This document shows, piece after piece, positions 27,908 to 37,794 of a stretch of 64,000 nt of DNA; within the stretch, counting starts at the first letter, position 1; every line of letters starts with the position of its first letter. The translations under genes and the position numbers were made by a program. The notes beneath the pieces are model-generated. The model was not told the DNA's origin, did no database searches, and saw nothing but the letters and a program-made list of their open reading frames with translations. The stretch comes from CAVVYJ01 sp963752495 (GTDB lineage Bacteria; Pseudomonadota; Gammaproteobacteria; Burkholderiales; Methylophilaceae), in assembly GCA_963752495.1 (NCBI GenBank), contig CAVVYJ010000005.1:1-64000 (forward strand), given 5' to 3'.

Positions 27908-29128
27908 ATGACGACAGAACGTAAACCGATTTATTTAGATTACTCTGCGACAACGCCAGTGGATGCGCGCGTAGCCGCAAAAATGATTCCGTATCTCACC
28001 GAAGAATATGGCAACCCTGCATCTCGCAGCCATCCGTATGGCTGGACGGCGGAAAAAGCAGTAGAAAACGCACGCGAAGAAGTCGCCAAATTAGTGGGTG
28101 CAGACCCGCGCGAAATCGTCTGGACATCAGGCGCAACTGAATCCAACAACTTGGCCATAAAAGGTGCTGCGCATTTTTACGCCGCCACCAAAGGCAAGCA
28201 TATCATTACCATTGCCACAGAACACAAGGCGGTGATAGACCCGGTGCGCGAGCTAGAGCGCCAAGGTTTTGAGGCGACATTCCTAGAGCCTGATGCTGAT
28301 GGGTTGGTGAGCTTGGAAAAATTCAAAGCTGCGATTCGCCCTGATACGGTGTTAGCTAGCGTGATGTTTGTAAACAACGAAATTGGTGTGATTCAAGACA
28401 TTGCCGGAATTGGCAAGATATGTCGTGAAAACAATGTGATTTTTCACGTGGACGCTGCACAGGCTACAGGTAAAGTGAAGATTGATTTAGAAAATCTTCC
28501 GGTAGATTTAATGAGCTTTAGCGCGCACAAAACCTACGGGCCAAAAGGCATCGGCGCCCTATATGTTCGCCGCAAACCGCGCATCCGCATCGAGGCACAG
28601 ATGCACGGCGGCGGTCACGAACGCGGTATGCGTTCTGGCACATTGGCGACACATCAAATCGTCGGCATGGGTGAAGCGTTTAGAATTGCACGCGAAGAAA
28701 TGGCAACCGAAAATGAGCGCATTCGTATGTTACGCGACAAACTGTTACATGGACTGCAGGAAATTGAAGAAACCTATGTAAATGGCGATTTGACGCACCG
28801 TATTCCGCATAACTTAAACATCAGTTTTAACTATGTCGAAGGTGAGTCGCTGATTATGGCTATTAAAGGCATTGCGGTTTCAAGCGGCTCAGCATGTACG
28901 TCAGCAAGCCTAGAGCCTTCTTACGTATTACGCGCGCTGGGACGTAGCGATGAGTTGGCGCATAGCTCGATCCGTTTCTCTATCGGCCGATTTACTACCG
29001 AAGCAGACGTAGATTACACGATTGCACTATTGAAAGAGAAGATTGGTAAATTGCGTGAACTTTCTCCACTTTGGGAAATGTTTAAAGATGGAATTGATAT
29101 TAGTAAAGTTGAGTGGGCAGCACATTAG
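27908..29128 (+). CDS. iscS: cysteine desulfurase IscS
   Basis: 406 residues, close to the canonical 404. It starts RKPIYLDYSATTPVDARVAA. PLP Lys is in SFSAHKTYGPKGIGALYVRR, the catalytic Cys in VSSGSACTSASLEPSYVLRA, and the C-terminal IscU-docking region ends WEMFKDGIDISKVEWAAH. It releases sulfur from cysteine as a persulfide for IscU. Confidence 0.98.
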   Translation: MTTERKPIYLDYSATTPVDARVAAKMIPYLTEEYGNPASRSHPYGWTAEKAVENAREEVAKLVGADPREIVWTSGATESNNLAIKGAAHFYAATKGKHIITIATEHKAVIDPVRELERQGFEATFLEPDADGLVSLEKFKAAIRPDTVLASVMFVNNEIGVIQDIAGIGKICRENNVIFHVDAAQATGKVKIDLENLPVDLMSFSAHKTYGPKGIGALYVRRKPRIRIEAQMHGGGHERGMRSGTLATHQIVGMGEAFRIAREEMATENERIRMLRDKLLHGLQEIEETYVNGDLTHRIPHNLNISFNYVEGESLIMAIKGIAVSSGSACTSASLEPSYVLRALGRSDELAHSSIRFSIGRFTTEADVDYTIALLKEKIGKLRELSPLWEMFKDGIDISKVEWAAH

Positions 29129-29164
29129 ATTACTGGTTATTAAACCAGGCAAAGGAGTAACAAA

Positions 29165-29563
29165 ATGGCATATTCTGACAAAGTTCTAGATCACTACGAA
29201 AACCCGCGTAACGTGGGCAGCTTGGATAAAAATGATCCCCAAGTCGGTACCGGCATGGTGGGCGCCCCTGCCTGCGGCGACGTGATGAAATTGATGATTA
29301 AGGTAAACGATGATGGCATTATTGAAGACGCTAAATTCAAAACCTATGGCTGCGGCTCAGCAATTGCCTCAAGCTCTCTCGTTACCGAATGGCTAAAAGG
29401 CAAAACGGTGGACGAAGCTTATGCGATTAAAAATTCTGCGATTGCAGAAGAGCTTGCTTTGCCACCTGTAAAAATCCATTGCTCGGTGTTGGCAGAAGAC
29501 GCGATTAAGGCAGCTGTGGCGGACATTAAAGCGAAACAAGCGGCAGCAAAAGAGGCAGCGTAA
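29165..29563 (+). CDS. iscU: Fe-S cluster scaffold IscU
   Basis: 132 residues. The ligand Cys residues are in VGAPACGDVM, FKTYGCGSAIA and LPPVKIHCSVLAEDA, the last being the HscA-binding LPPVK motif. The Asp of ACGD is present. An AAAGGAG ribosome site precedes the ATG. The stop overlaps iscA by one base (TAATG). Confidence 0.98.
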   Translation: MAYSDKVLDHYENPRNVGSLDKNDPQVGTGMVGAPACGDVMKLMIKVNDDGIIEDAKFKTYGCGSAIASSSLVTEWLKGKTVDEAYAIKNSAIAEELALPPVKIHCSVLAEDAIKAAVADIKAKQAAAKEAA

Positions 29564-29886
29564 TGGCAATTAGTCTTACTCCAGCAGCGGCAACGCGTGT
29601 CGAAAAATTCCTCGCTAATCGCGGCAAAGGCATTGGTTTGCGCTTAGGTGTTAAAACTACAGGCTGCTCTGGCATGGCCTATACGCTTGAGTTTGTGGAC
29701 GACATGCACCCTGAAGATATGGCGTTTGAAAGCCATGGTGTGAAAGTGATTGTTGATCCGAAAAGCCTAGTTTACATTGACGGCACCGAACTCGACTTTA
29801 CCAAAGAAGGTTTAAATGAGGGTTTTAAATTTAACAACCCGAACGTAAAAGATGAGTGTGGTTGCGGTGAAAGCTTTACTGTGTGA
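29563..29886 (+). CDS. iscA: A-type Fe-S carrier IscA
   Basis: 107 residues. The three conserved Cys are in TTGCSGMAYTLEF and DECGCGESF. It carries Fe or Fe-S clusters to apo-proteins. The stop overlaps the GTG start of hscB (GTGTGA). Confidence 0.97.
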   Translation: MAISLTPAAATRVEKFLANRGKGIGLRLGVKTTGCSGMAYTLEFVDDMHPEDMAFESHGVKVIVDPKSLVYIDGTELDFTKEGLNEGFKFNNPNVKDECGCGESFTV

Positions 29887-30405
29887 ATGAAAACTACTTT
29901 GCCTTGTTTGGCTTAAGCCCGGCATTTAATATTGATTTATCTAAGTTAGAGCGCAACTACCGCAAGCTGCAATCTGCTTCGCACCCTGACCGATTTGTTT
30001 CCTCGACTACTGCCGAAAAATTACGTTCAATGCAAGCAGCTACGACGGCGAATGAAGCCTATATCACATTAAAAACGCCTGCCCTAAGAGCCGCATATTT
30101 ATTGAACCTACAAGGCATTAATGCAACACAGGAAACCAATACCCACATGCCTGCCGATTTTCTAAGCTAGCCAAATGGAGTGGCGCGAAACATTAGAAGA
30201 CTGTAAAGCAGAAAAAAATATTTCTGGCCTCGAAAGCTTATTAAAAGAATTACGTGCTGAAGCAAACTCGCTAGAGACTAAACTTGCAAAATTATTTGAT
30301 AAAAAAAAGGATGTTAAAGGCGCAACAGAAGCTACCCGCAAACTAATTTTTATCGATAAAGTATATGCAGACGTTAATAAAACAATTGGAATTTTGGAAG
30401 ACTAA
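29883..30405 (+). CDS. hscB: co-chaperone HscB, one frameshift
   Basis: About 173 residues if one base is removed near 30167. The GTG start at 29883 overlaps iscA. The J-domain has the HPDRF motif (HPD for stimulating HscA). The second helical domain after the break has MEWRETLEDCKAEKNISGLE, which binds IscU. The DNA reads CTAAGCTAGCCAAATG; without the extra T the protein would run FLSSQMEWRE. The rest of the operon is intact, so this is probably a sequence error. Confidence 0.9.
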
Positions 30406-32324
30406 TGGCGCTTTTGCAAATATCTGAACCTGGCCAGTCGGCTGCGCCGCATCAACATCGACTTGCGATAGGTATTGATTTAGGCACTACGAACTCACTG
30501 GTTGCGACTGTGCGTAGCGGCATGAGTACAGTGCTGCAAGATACCCAAGGTCATGCCCTTTTGCCTTCCGTAGTGCGTTACACACCTGATGGCAAGGTAG
30601 CGGTAGGCCATGAGGCGCTGGCACAGCAAAGCAGCGACCCAACAAACACTATTGCCTCGGTTAAGCGCTTTATGGGGCGCAGCTTGAAAGACATTGCCGA
30701 TAGAGCGCATATCCCTTACCGTTTTGTGGAAGCCGAAACAGCATCACAAACTTTACTGCAAATACAAACTCGCGCTGGCTTAAAAACACCAATTGAGATT
30801 TCTGCAGAAATTCTTAAAACACTTAAAACGCGTGCTGAAAAGGCGCTGGGACTTACAGACGGAAGTACGGATTTGGCAGGAGCGGTTATCACAGTACCAG
30901 CATATTTTGATGATGCACAGCGCCAAGCCACCAAAGATGCAGCGCGCCTTGCCGGAATCAATGTGTTGCGTTTACTCAATGAGCCTACCGCGGCTGCGGT
31001 CGCCTACGGCTTGGATAATCGTGCCGAAGGTACTTATGTCATTTATGATTTGGGCGGCGGCACGTTTGATATCTCTATCCTCAAACTCACCAAAGGTGTA
31101 TTTGAGGTACTTGCCACCAATGGCGATTCTGCTTTGGGCGGAGATGATTTTGATCATCGTATTTATTGCTGGGTGCTTGATAAAATTCGAGAATCCAGCA
31201 CCAGTTTCAAACCACTTAGTGAAGAAGACACGCAACTTTTATTAACCAAAGCGCGCCAAGCTAAAGAGTGGTTGACTGACAACCATGAGGCGCAAGTGGT
31301 TTGCCGTTTGAGTAACGGCATTTTGGTTGATGTGGCACTCACAGCGACACAGTTTGTTGAGCTGACTCAACACCTTGTAAATAAAACGCTCACGCCGACA
31401 CGTAAAGCCTTGCGAGATGCAGAATTAGAAATCAAAGATATTAGAGGCGTTGTACTGGTGGGCGGTGCGACACGCATGCCGCATATTCGACATGCCGTTC
31501 AAGATTTTTTTCAGCAAGAACCGCTTACCAATTTAGATCCAGACAAAGTTGTAGCCCTAGGTGCGGCCATACAAGCCAATGCACTCGCAGGGAACCGCAA
31601 CCAAGATGATTTGTTACTGCTGGATGTCATTCCGCTTTCTTTAGGGCTGGAAACCATGGGTGGTTTAGTAGAAAAGATTATTCCACGCAATTCCACACTC
31701 CCTATCGCCCGTGCGCAGGAATTTACCACATTTAAAGATGGCCAAACCGCCATGAGCATTCATGTGTTGCAAGGCGAGCGTGAACTTGTTACCGACTGTC
31801 GTTCACTGGCAAAATTTGAGCTACGCGGCATTCCACCGATGGTGGCGGGTGCCGCACGTATACGGGTGACTTTCACTGTAGATGCGGATGGTTTATTAAG
31901 CGTTTCCGCACGTGAAACTGGCAGCAATGTGGAGGCGAATATCATCGTTAAACCTAGCTATGGGTTAACTGAAGAGCAAATGCTCAACATGTTAAAATCG
32001 AGCTTTGATGCTGCCGAATCTGATAAACAAGCTCGCGCGCTGGCCGAAGCCAAAGTGGAAGCGGAAAGCCTGTTAACTGCGATTGAAGTGGCGATGCAAA
32101 AAGACGGTGGCCTGTTAAACAATCAAGAAAAGCAACAAATTAAAGATAAAATCGATGTGCTTAAAGATGCCCTGGGAGCTAATATCCATGAGGGGGATAG
32201 CCATGCCATTCATCTCGCAACTGAAGCGCTCAATTTAGCCACCGAAGACTTTGCTGCAAAGCGCATGGACGTGAGCGTAGGACGCGCGCTTGCAGGTAAA
32301 AAGCTGGACTCTATCGAACTATAA
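30405..32324 (+). CDS. hscA: Hsp70-type chaperone HscA
   Basis: 639 residues. Actin-like ATPase domain with AIGIDLGTTNSLVA, IYDLGGGTFDISIL and VVLVGGATRMPHIR; the substrate domain begins near LLLLDVIPLSLGLETMGG. HscA with HscB drives cluster transfer from IscU by binding its LPPVK motif. The ATG overlaps the hscB stop. Confidence 0.97.
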   Translation: MALLQISEPGQSAAPHQHRLAIGIDLGTTNSLVATVRSGMSTVLQDTQGHALLPSVVRYTPDGKVAVGHEALAQQSSDPTNTIASVKRFMGRSLKDIADRAHIPYRFVEAETASQTLLQIQTRAGLKTPIEISAEILKTLKTRAEKALGLTDGSTDLAGAVITVPAYFDDAQRQATKDAARLAGINVLRLLNEPTAAAVAYGLDNRAEGTYVIYDLGGGTFDISILKLTKGVFEVLATNGDSALGGDDFDHRIYCWVLDKIRESSTSFKPLSEEDTQLLLTKARQAKEWLTDNHEAQVVCRLSNGILVDVALTATQFVELTQHLVNKTLTPTRKALRDAELEIKDIRGVVLVGGATRMPHIRHAVQDFFQQEPLTNLDPDKVVALGAAIQANALAGNRNQDDLLLLDVIPLSLGLETMGGLVEKIIPRNSTLPIARAQEFTTFKDGQTAMSIHVLQGERELVTDCRSLAKFELRGIPPMVAGAARIRVTFTVDADGLLSVSARETGSNVEANIIVKPSYGLTEEQMLNMLKSSFDAAESDKQARALAEAKVEAESLLTAIEVAMQKDGGLLNNQEKQQIKDKIDVLKDALGANIHEGDSHAIHLATEALNLATEDFAAKRMDVSVGRALAGKKLDSIEL

Positions 32325-32343
32325 CTTTTAAATATATAACCCT

Positions 32344-32685
32344 ATGCCACAGATTATTGTACTTCCACATATCGAACTCTGCCCTGATGGCGCGGTGATT
32401 GAGGCTAAGCGCGGCGAATCGATTTGCCAAAACTTGCTGGATAACGAAATTGATATCGACCATGCCTGCGACCAAGTTTGCGCATGCACCACTTGCCACG
32501 TGATTGTGCGCGAGGGCTATAATACGCTTAACCCGGCACAGGAAAATGAAGAAGATTTGCTCGATAAAGCGTGGGGCTTGGAGCCACTTTCAAGACTCTC
32601 GTGTCAGGCCATTGTGGGAGATACCGATTTAGTTGTGGAAATCCCGAAATACAGTATCAACATGGCCAAAGAAGGCCACCGTTAA
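32344..32685 (+). CDS. fdx: [2Fe-2S] ferredoxin of the isc operon
   Basis: 113 residues, adrenodoxin type. The ligands are Cys-x5-Cys-x2-Cys in HACDQVCACTTCHV plus a distal Cys in SRLSCQAIVG. It supplies electrons for cluster assembly and is the last gene of the operon. No iscX follows. Its stop overlaps the stop of the convergent carbonic anhydrase gene. Confidence 0.96.
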   Translation: MPQIIVLPHIELCPDGAVIEAKRGESICQNLLDNEIDIDHACDQVCACTTCHVIVREGYNTLNPAQENEEDLLDKAWGLEPLSRLSCQAIVGDTDLVVEIPKYSINMAKEGHR

Positions 32686-33320
32686 AGTAGTAGCGTGTCC
32701 TGCAAGAAATTCACCTGACCTGTAGAGATATTATAAACGCCACCTATTAAGCCGATTTTCTTCTCGTTAAGCAAATCTTCAATAATGTCACTGCTGTGCA
32801 TAATCTGTTTAATTTGCACCTTAACATTCAACTCGCACACTTTTGCCACAAAATCTTCGTTGCTAGAATCTCTATTTTCTAATACTGTTTTTTCTTTACG
32901 CACGGCTGGGCGAATGTGATTGATAATCTCGCCAATATGGCCTTCTCTAAAGTTGTCGCACGCAGCCTTAACCGCACCACAGCTAGTATGGCCGAGCACC
33001 ACAATAAGTTTTGAGCCTAAATATTTACTCGCAAACTCCAAACTGCCTATACCTTTATCTGACGCAATATTACCTGCCAAACGCACACTAAATACATCGC
33101 CTAGCGCTTGGTCAAATAACATTTCCACAGGTGCCCGCGAATCGCTGCAGCTTAAAAAAGAGGTAAATGGATGTTGTTTATCTTTCGTCAAATGAATTAA
33201 AGACTCAAAATCTTTCTTTGAGATTTGATTATTCACAAAACGTTGATTGCCTTCAACAAGGATATCCAGCGCCTCTTGCGGGCTCATTTTATCGCGATCT
33301 AAAAGTGGGTGTTTGTACAT
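32682..33320 (-). CDS. beta-class carbonic anhydrase
   Basis: 212 residues from ATG 33320, chosen for the GAGAGG site nine bases before it. Zinc ligands and active-site pair: Cys and Asp in SCSDSRAPVE, then His and Cys in LGHTSCGAVKAA. It interconverts CO2 and bicarbonate, here possibly supplying carboxylation and carbamoyl-phosphate synthesis. It stands as a single gene. Confidence 0.93.
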   Translation of the reverse strand: MYKHPLLDRDKMSPQEALDILVEGNQRFVNNQISKKDFESLIHLTKDKQHPFTSFLSCSDSRAPVEMLFDQALGDVFSVRLAGNIASDKGIGSLEFASKYLGSKLIVVLGHTSCGAVKAACDNFREGHIGEIINHIRPAVRKEKTVLENRDSSNEDFVAKVCELNVKVQIKQIMHSSDIIEDLLNEKKIGLIGGVYNISTGQVNFLQDTLLL

Positions 33321-33402
33321 TACCAGCCTCTCATCTAACTTGCATAAATTATACCTTAAGACCAAACAAAGGCTGTAACAAGGTGTTACTTGCAGACATA
33401 AA

Positions 33403-33424
33403 AAAGCCCGCTTGCGCGGGCTTT
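33403..33424 (-). terminator. rho-independent terminator of the porin gene
   Basis: Stem AAAGCCCGC / GCGGGCTTT with a TTGC-type loop, followed on the minus strand by TTTTTT. It lies 25 bases after the porin stop. Confidence 0.85.
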
Positions 33425-33448
33425 GAGTTATGCAAAGCTAATACTAAA

Positions 33449-34956
33449 TTAGAACATCCATTGAGCACGCATAATAAGTGCTTTTTCTGAATCTTCACGT
33501 TTATTATTAACAACAATACCACCTGTAGCCCCACCAATCACGTCACTAAAATCTGTATCGATATAGTTCAGCATTAAGCGTGTATTAGATGTTGGCAAGA
33601 ACTTAATACCTGCCGTCCAAGCTTCAGCTTTGGCAAAACCAGCAGCTTTTGTTAGTAATTCTTGCATCCGCCGCACCAAGTGTCGTTCCTTGTTCTATGC
33701 CAGCCGTGTTGTAATCAGAAGCATCAAATTCACTATAACGCAAACCAAGCTCCCATAAACCGCCCGTAAATGTTGCTTGGATCAAAATCTTTAGCTGGTT
33801 TTAAGCCACCGAAGATACCGCCTTTGTATGCATCTGCATACTTTTCACCAGTGATAGTCCACAATGCTTCTGCATACCAGTTTTCAATGTCCAAATCGTA
33901 ATTTCTTTTTACATTTGTAGCGCTGATTGTTGAAAAGTCACTGTTATGTTGCATCCATTCGGTTTGCACCTTAAATGGGCCATAAGCAACCGCACCTTCC
34001 AAACCTAAACGAGTACGGTCAATGCCACCAAATCCGGTAGCCGCGTTAGCTAATACTGGCGCCCTAAAGAATGTTGCGCCACGCGCTTCGGTACGACCAG
34101 ACACACCAACTGTACCTTCAGGCGTATCACCTTGTGAGTACGAAACGCCCACATGGTAAACTGCTTCTTTATTAGGTGTTGCGCCCATCTCTGCAAAGTT
34201 AGCCGTTACGCGACCAATCACATCTTTACCATCTTCACGGATATCAGATTCAGCATTTTTTAAATTACCATTTGAGGCTGCTAAAGCATAAGTCACGCCG
34301 GCAAAAGGTGAACCATGCACCATTAAGCCAATTTCTTTGGTAGGTGCAAGTTGATTAACGTATGAGCGCTCCATAAAGTCGATATTATTTGAGCTGGTCA
34401 ACTCTTCTAAATTCATTGGCATTTTAAATTGGCCAAAACGGAACTGCACAGGCTTCCACCATGCAATATTTAAATAACCAACGTCTAAAGTTGTTGTATT
34501 ACCAAGGTCAGCTACAACTTCGCCTTCGTAATAGTCTTTCCAAGCAGCCTTGAAACCTAAACGGGCGCGGCGGATATCAAAAGTGTCCGTTACGTTAGTG
34601 ACCGAGCCAATTGAATTGGTAGCCGCTGGGACTGGAGCCGCATTTCTCTTTCCATCGTCATAATCAAAAAAGCGATAATCAGCGTGTACGCGGCCATTAA
34701 CAGTAGCTTTAAATGAGCCATCGCCACTTTCAAATACTAAGCCATCTTTAAATTTTGCGGTTACTGCTTTTTTCTTGTTATCGTTTTCAATATCACGGCC
34801 TTTTTGTAAAAGCTGGCCTTCTTCTTCTGTTAAAACACCTTTTGCAATCAAGGCATTAAGTAAATCATCGGTCGTATCAGCTTTTGCATTAAAGCCAAAC
34901 CCAAATGCTATTGCGCCGACTGTAGCGACAACGATGCTGCGTTGTTTGAAATTCAT
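33449..34956 (-). CDS. phosphate-type porin (OprO/OprP family), two frameshifts
   Basis: About 500 residues after correction. A signal peptide (NFKQRSIVVATVGAIAFGFG, then FNAKA) is followed by an N-terminal helix region and a 16-strand-like barrel with Porin_O_P features (GRVHADYRFFDYD; RRARLGFKAAWKDYYEGEVV; FGQFKMPMNLEELTSSNNID). The C-terminus ends in Phe (MRAQWMF), as outer-membrane proteins require. Breaks lie near 33779 (an extra C in GATCCAAGC) and near 33649 (AAAA for AAA); between them the frame reads FTGGLWELGLRYSEFD. A Pho box precedes the gene, so phosphate or polyphosphate uptake under starvation is likely. Confidence 0.87.
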
Positions 34957-35014
34957 TAAATTGCTCCCTGTTAATTAGTCTTAAATTACAACGTGTAGAT
35001 TTTGATGTTTAAAT

Positions 35015-35032
35015 ATGACAATTTGATGACAT
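35015..35032 (-). promoter_or_regulatory. Pho box upstream of the porin
   Basis: On the minus strand: ATGTCAT CAAA TTGTCAT, two 7-base repeats with a 4-base spacer, the PhoB layout, 58 bases before the porin start and in its orientation. The rest of the 34957-35087 gap has nothing else I can name. Confidence 0.75.
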
Positions 35033-35087
35033 AGAACTAGTTTTGACCTAATCCGTTGTGAATAAACAACATCATCATTAGCACGCC

Positions 35088-36056
35088 TCAGGCAAGCGCT
35101 TGATACGTGTTAAATATGCTAATTCCGGTAATCAGCAAGCCCACTGTCAGCATTAACCTTTGTGTGCTTAATCGGCTGGTAAGATAGGCTGCAAAAGGGG
35201 CAGCGAATAAGCCGCCAATAACCAAGCCTGCTACAAATACCCAGTGCGAGACGGCACCCAGCAGCAACAAGGTAATGCCAGTTGCAAATGCCACAAAGAA
35301 TTCTGCTGTATTCACAGTGCCAATCGTACGACGTGGATTGTTACCGCGACCAATCAGGGTCGAAGTCACGATTGGGCCCCATCCTCCTCCACCTACTGCA
35401 TCTAAAAAGCCACCACTCACCGCTAGTGTTTGCACATGCTCAATCGGCCTCGGAGTTATTTCTGCTTTTTTGGCAAATGCTTTGCGCAAAATCAGCAAGC
35501 CCATGATAAGCAAATACACAGTCACAAAAGGTTTAAGTAATTTTCCATCAATCGAAGTCAGAATATACGCGCCCAAAACTCCACCTAGTACACCTGGAAT
35601 GACTAAGCGCTTGAAAAGAACTTTATCTACGTTTCCAAACTTGATATGTGATACACCCGAAAAGGCTGTGGTGAATATTTCTGAAACATGCACTGCTCCA
35701 GAAGCCGCAGCGGGGGATGCGCCTATGCTGACTAAAAACGAAGTCGCACTCACTCCATAGGCCATACCGAGAGCACCATCAATCAGCTGCGCCAGCAAGC
35801 CGACCAATATTGCCTCGTAGAGCAATGGCGAAGCAGCAATTTCTGCTACATGATTTGATAGTAACTCGCGCTGCGCATTGTCCTGACTATAAAACCAAAC
35901 GAATGCTGCTACCAGCAATACTAAAAAACTTGCCAATAAAGCTTTGGTTGAGATTTGAAGCAAGTTTTCGGCAGAACTTGCGGGCGGAATGCCCAATTCG
36001 ATATGTGCCCGATTTTCTTCAGTTTCTGGGTAATCTGGCGTGTGATGCGTTCTCAT
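35088..36056 (-). CDS. TauE/SafE-type (TSUP) membrane transporter
   Basis: 322 residues. About eight membrane helices in two related halves: LLAQLIDGALGMAYGVSATS in the first, SGGFLDAVGGGGWGPIVTST in the second, the hallmark repeated motif of the family. An extra cytoplasmic N-terminus (1-35) and one additional helix come before the core. The family moves sulfite, sulfonates or organosulfur anions; the substrate here is unknown. A GGAGAAAG ribosome site is upstream. Confidence 0.9.
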   Translation of the reverse strand: MRTHHTPDYPETEENRAHIELGIPPASSAENLLQISTKALLASFLVLLVAAFVWFYSQDNAQRELLSNHVAEIAASPLLYEAILVGLLAQLIDGALGMAYGVSATSFLVSIGASPAAASGAVHVSEIFTTAFSGVSHIKFGNVDKVLFKRLVIPGVLGGVLGAYILTSIDGKLLKPFVTVYLLIMGLLILRKAFAKKAEITPRPIEHVQTLAVSGGFLDAVGGGGWGPIVTSTLIGRGNNPRRTIGTVNTAEFFVAFATGITLLLLGAVSHWVFVAGLVIGGLFAAPFAAYLTSRLSTQRLMLTVGLLITGISIFNTYQALA

Positions 36057-36156
36057 GACTTTCTCCTAATTTAAAAAATTGGAGAAAGTATAGGAAATAT
36101 TTTATAAAATCAAAAAGAATATATTTCTATATTAATATAACTTAAAACTATATAGG

Positions 36157-37683
36157 TTAGATTTCAGGGCGCATATGCGGAAACAAAATCACATCACGAA
36201 TACTTGGGCTATCTGTGAGCAACATCACCAACCTATCAATGCCGATACCACAACCGCCGGTTGGTGGCATGCCGTATTCCAGCGCGCGAATAAAATCCGC
36301 ATCGTAATACATCGCCTCACCATCACCCGCCTCTTTCGCTTTCATTTGGGCATGAAAGCGTGCTGCCTGATCTTCTGCATCGTTTAACTCACTGAAACCA
36401 TTGGCAATCTCGCGACCTGTCACAAACAATTCAAAGCGCTCAGTGATTTCCGGATTTTTGTCCGATGCACGCGCAAGCGGCGAAACTTCAACCGGATAAT
36501 CAATAATATAAGTCGGGTTCCACAATTGCGCCTCAGCAGTAACCTCAAACAAACCAAGCTGCAATGCGCCTAGGCCGGCATGGTCGAAAGGCTTTTCGCC
36601 ATATTTCAGGATTTCTTTACGCAAGAAATCTGCATCATTTAATTGTTCTAGCGTATATTGTGGCGCATATTTTTGAATCGCCCCTACAATCGTCAAACGT
36701 TCAAAAGGCTTGCTAAAATCAACCTCTTTGCCATCATACTGCACCACAGCTGTACCGCATGCAGCAATGGCCGCAGCGCGAATACAACGTTCTGTGTAAT
36801 CCATGAGCCACAAATAATCGGTATAAGCCGCATAGAATTCCATCATGGTAAATTCTGGGTTGTGGCGCACACTTAAGCCTTCGTTACGGAAATTGCGGTT
36901 CACCTCAAACACACGCTCAAAACCGCCAACTACAAGGCGTTTTAAATATAGCTCGGGCGCAATGCGCATATACATTTGCATGTCCAGCGCATTATGATGC
37001 GTGACAAATGGTTTTGCCGAAGCTCCACCTGGTATAGGATGCAGCATAGGTGTTTCGACTTCTAAAAACTCATTTTCCAACATAAAACTACGAATAGCGG
37101 AAACCACTTTACTGCGTGCAATAAAGGTTGCACGCGTCTCTTCAGACACAATTAAATCCACATAACGTTGGCGATACTTAATTTCCTGATCAGCCAAACC
37201 ATGAAATTTTTCCGGTAATGGGCGCAATGATTTTGTCAGCAATCGCAACTCGGCAACCTTGACAGAAAGTTCGCCTGTCTTGGTTTTAAAAAGTACCCCA
37301 GTTGCCGCGACGATATCGCCCAAATCCCAATGTTTAAAGGCTTCGTAGGTCGCTTCGTCCAGATTTGAGCTGCCGATAAATAGCTGGATGCGTCCACTGC
37401 TATCCTGCACTGTAGCAAAACTGGCTTTGCCCATGACGCGCTTTAACATCATGCGACCAGCCACACTCACTTGCACCGCTTTGGGGTCAAGCACTTCATT
37501 TTCAAAGCCGCCAAACTCCGCATGGATATTGGCTGCCAGAGCATCCGGTTTAAAGTCGTTTGGAAACGCCGCGCTGTTATTTTCTTTTGCCTGCGCGCGG
37601 ATCGCCTTAAGTTTCTCGCGGCGCTCTTGCATCACGTGGTTTTCGTCAACTATCGGCTGATTTTCCTGTATTTGTTCGGTCAT
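36157..37683 (-). CDS. lysS: lysyl-tRNA synthetase, class II
   Basis: 508 residues. The anticodon-binding OB fold (about 65-175) contains VSVAGRMMLKRVMGKASFAT. Class II motif 2 is FEVNRNFRNEGLSVRHNPEF, and motif 3 is GCGIGIDRLVMLLTDSPSIR. It charges tRNA-Lys. It lies between the transporter and the channel as a single transcription unit. Confidence 0.97.
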   Translation of the reverse strand: MTEQIQENQPIVDENHVMQERREKLKAIRAQAKENNSAAFPNDFKPDALAANIHAEFGGFENEVLDPKAVQVSVAGRMMLKRVMGKASFATVQDSSGRIQLFIGSSNLDEATYEAFKHWDLGDIVAATGVLFKTKTGELSVKVAELRLLTKSLRPLPEKFHGLADQEIKYRQRYVDLIVSEETRATFIARSKVVSAIRSFMLENEFLEVETPMLHPIPGGASAKPFVTHHNALDMQMYMRIAPELYLKRLVVGGFERVFEVNRNFRNEGLSVRHNPEFTMMEFYAAYTDYLWLMDYTERCIRAAAIAACGTAVVQYDGKEVDFSKPFERLTIVGAIQKYAPQYTLEQLNDADFLRKEILKYGEKPFDHAGLGALQLGLFEVTAEAQLWNPTYIIDYPVEVSPLARASDKNPEITERFELFVTGREIANGFSELNDAEDQAARFHAQMKAKEAGDGEAMYYDADFIRALEYGMPPTGGCGIGIDRLVMLLTDSPSIRDVILFPHMRPEI

Positions 37684-37794
37684 ACTTTGCTCAATCTGAA
37701 ATTATTTGGCTAAAGTGCCTATTTTAGCACTTTCTGCTTTGACTTTATCAGCGAACACATTATTGGAGTTCAGCAATCACCGAGGTATATTGGA

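Noticed and set aside
30167..30175. Split hscB into two genuine genes
   Set aside because: J-domain and IscU-binding domain are both needed, the operon is otherwise intact, and one base joins them.
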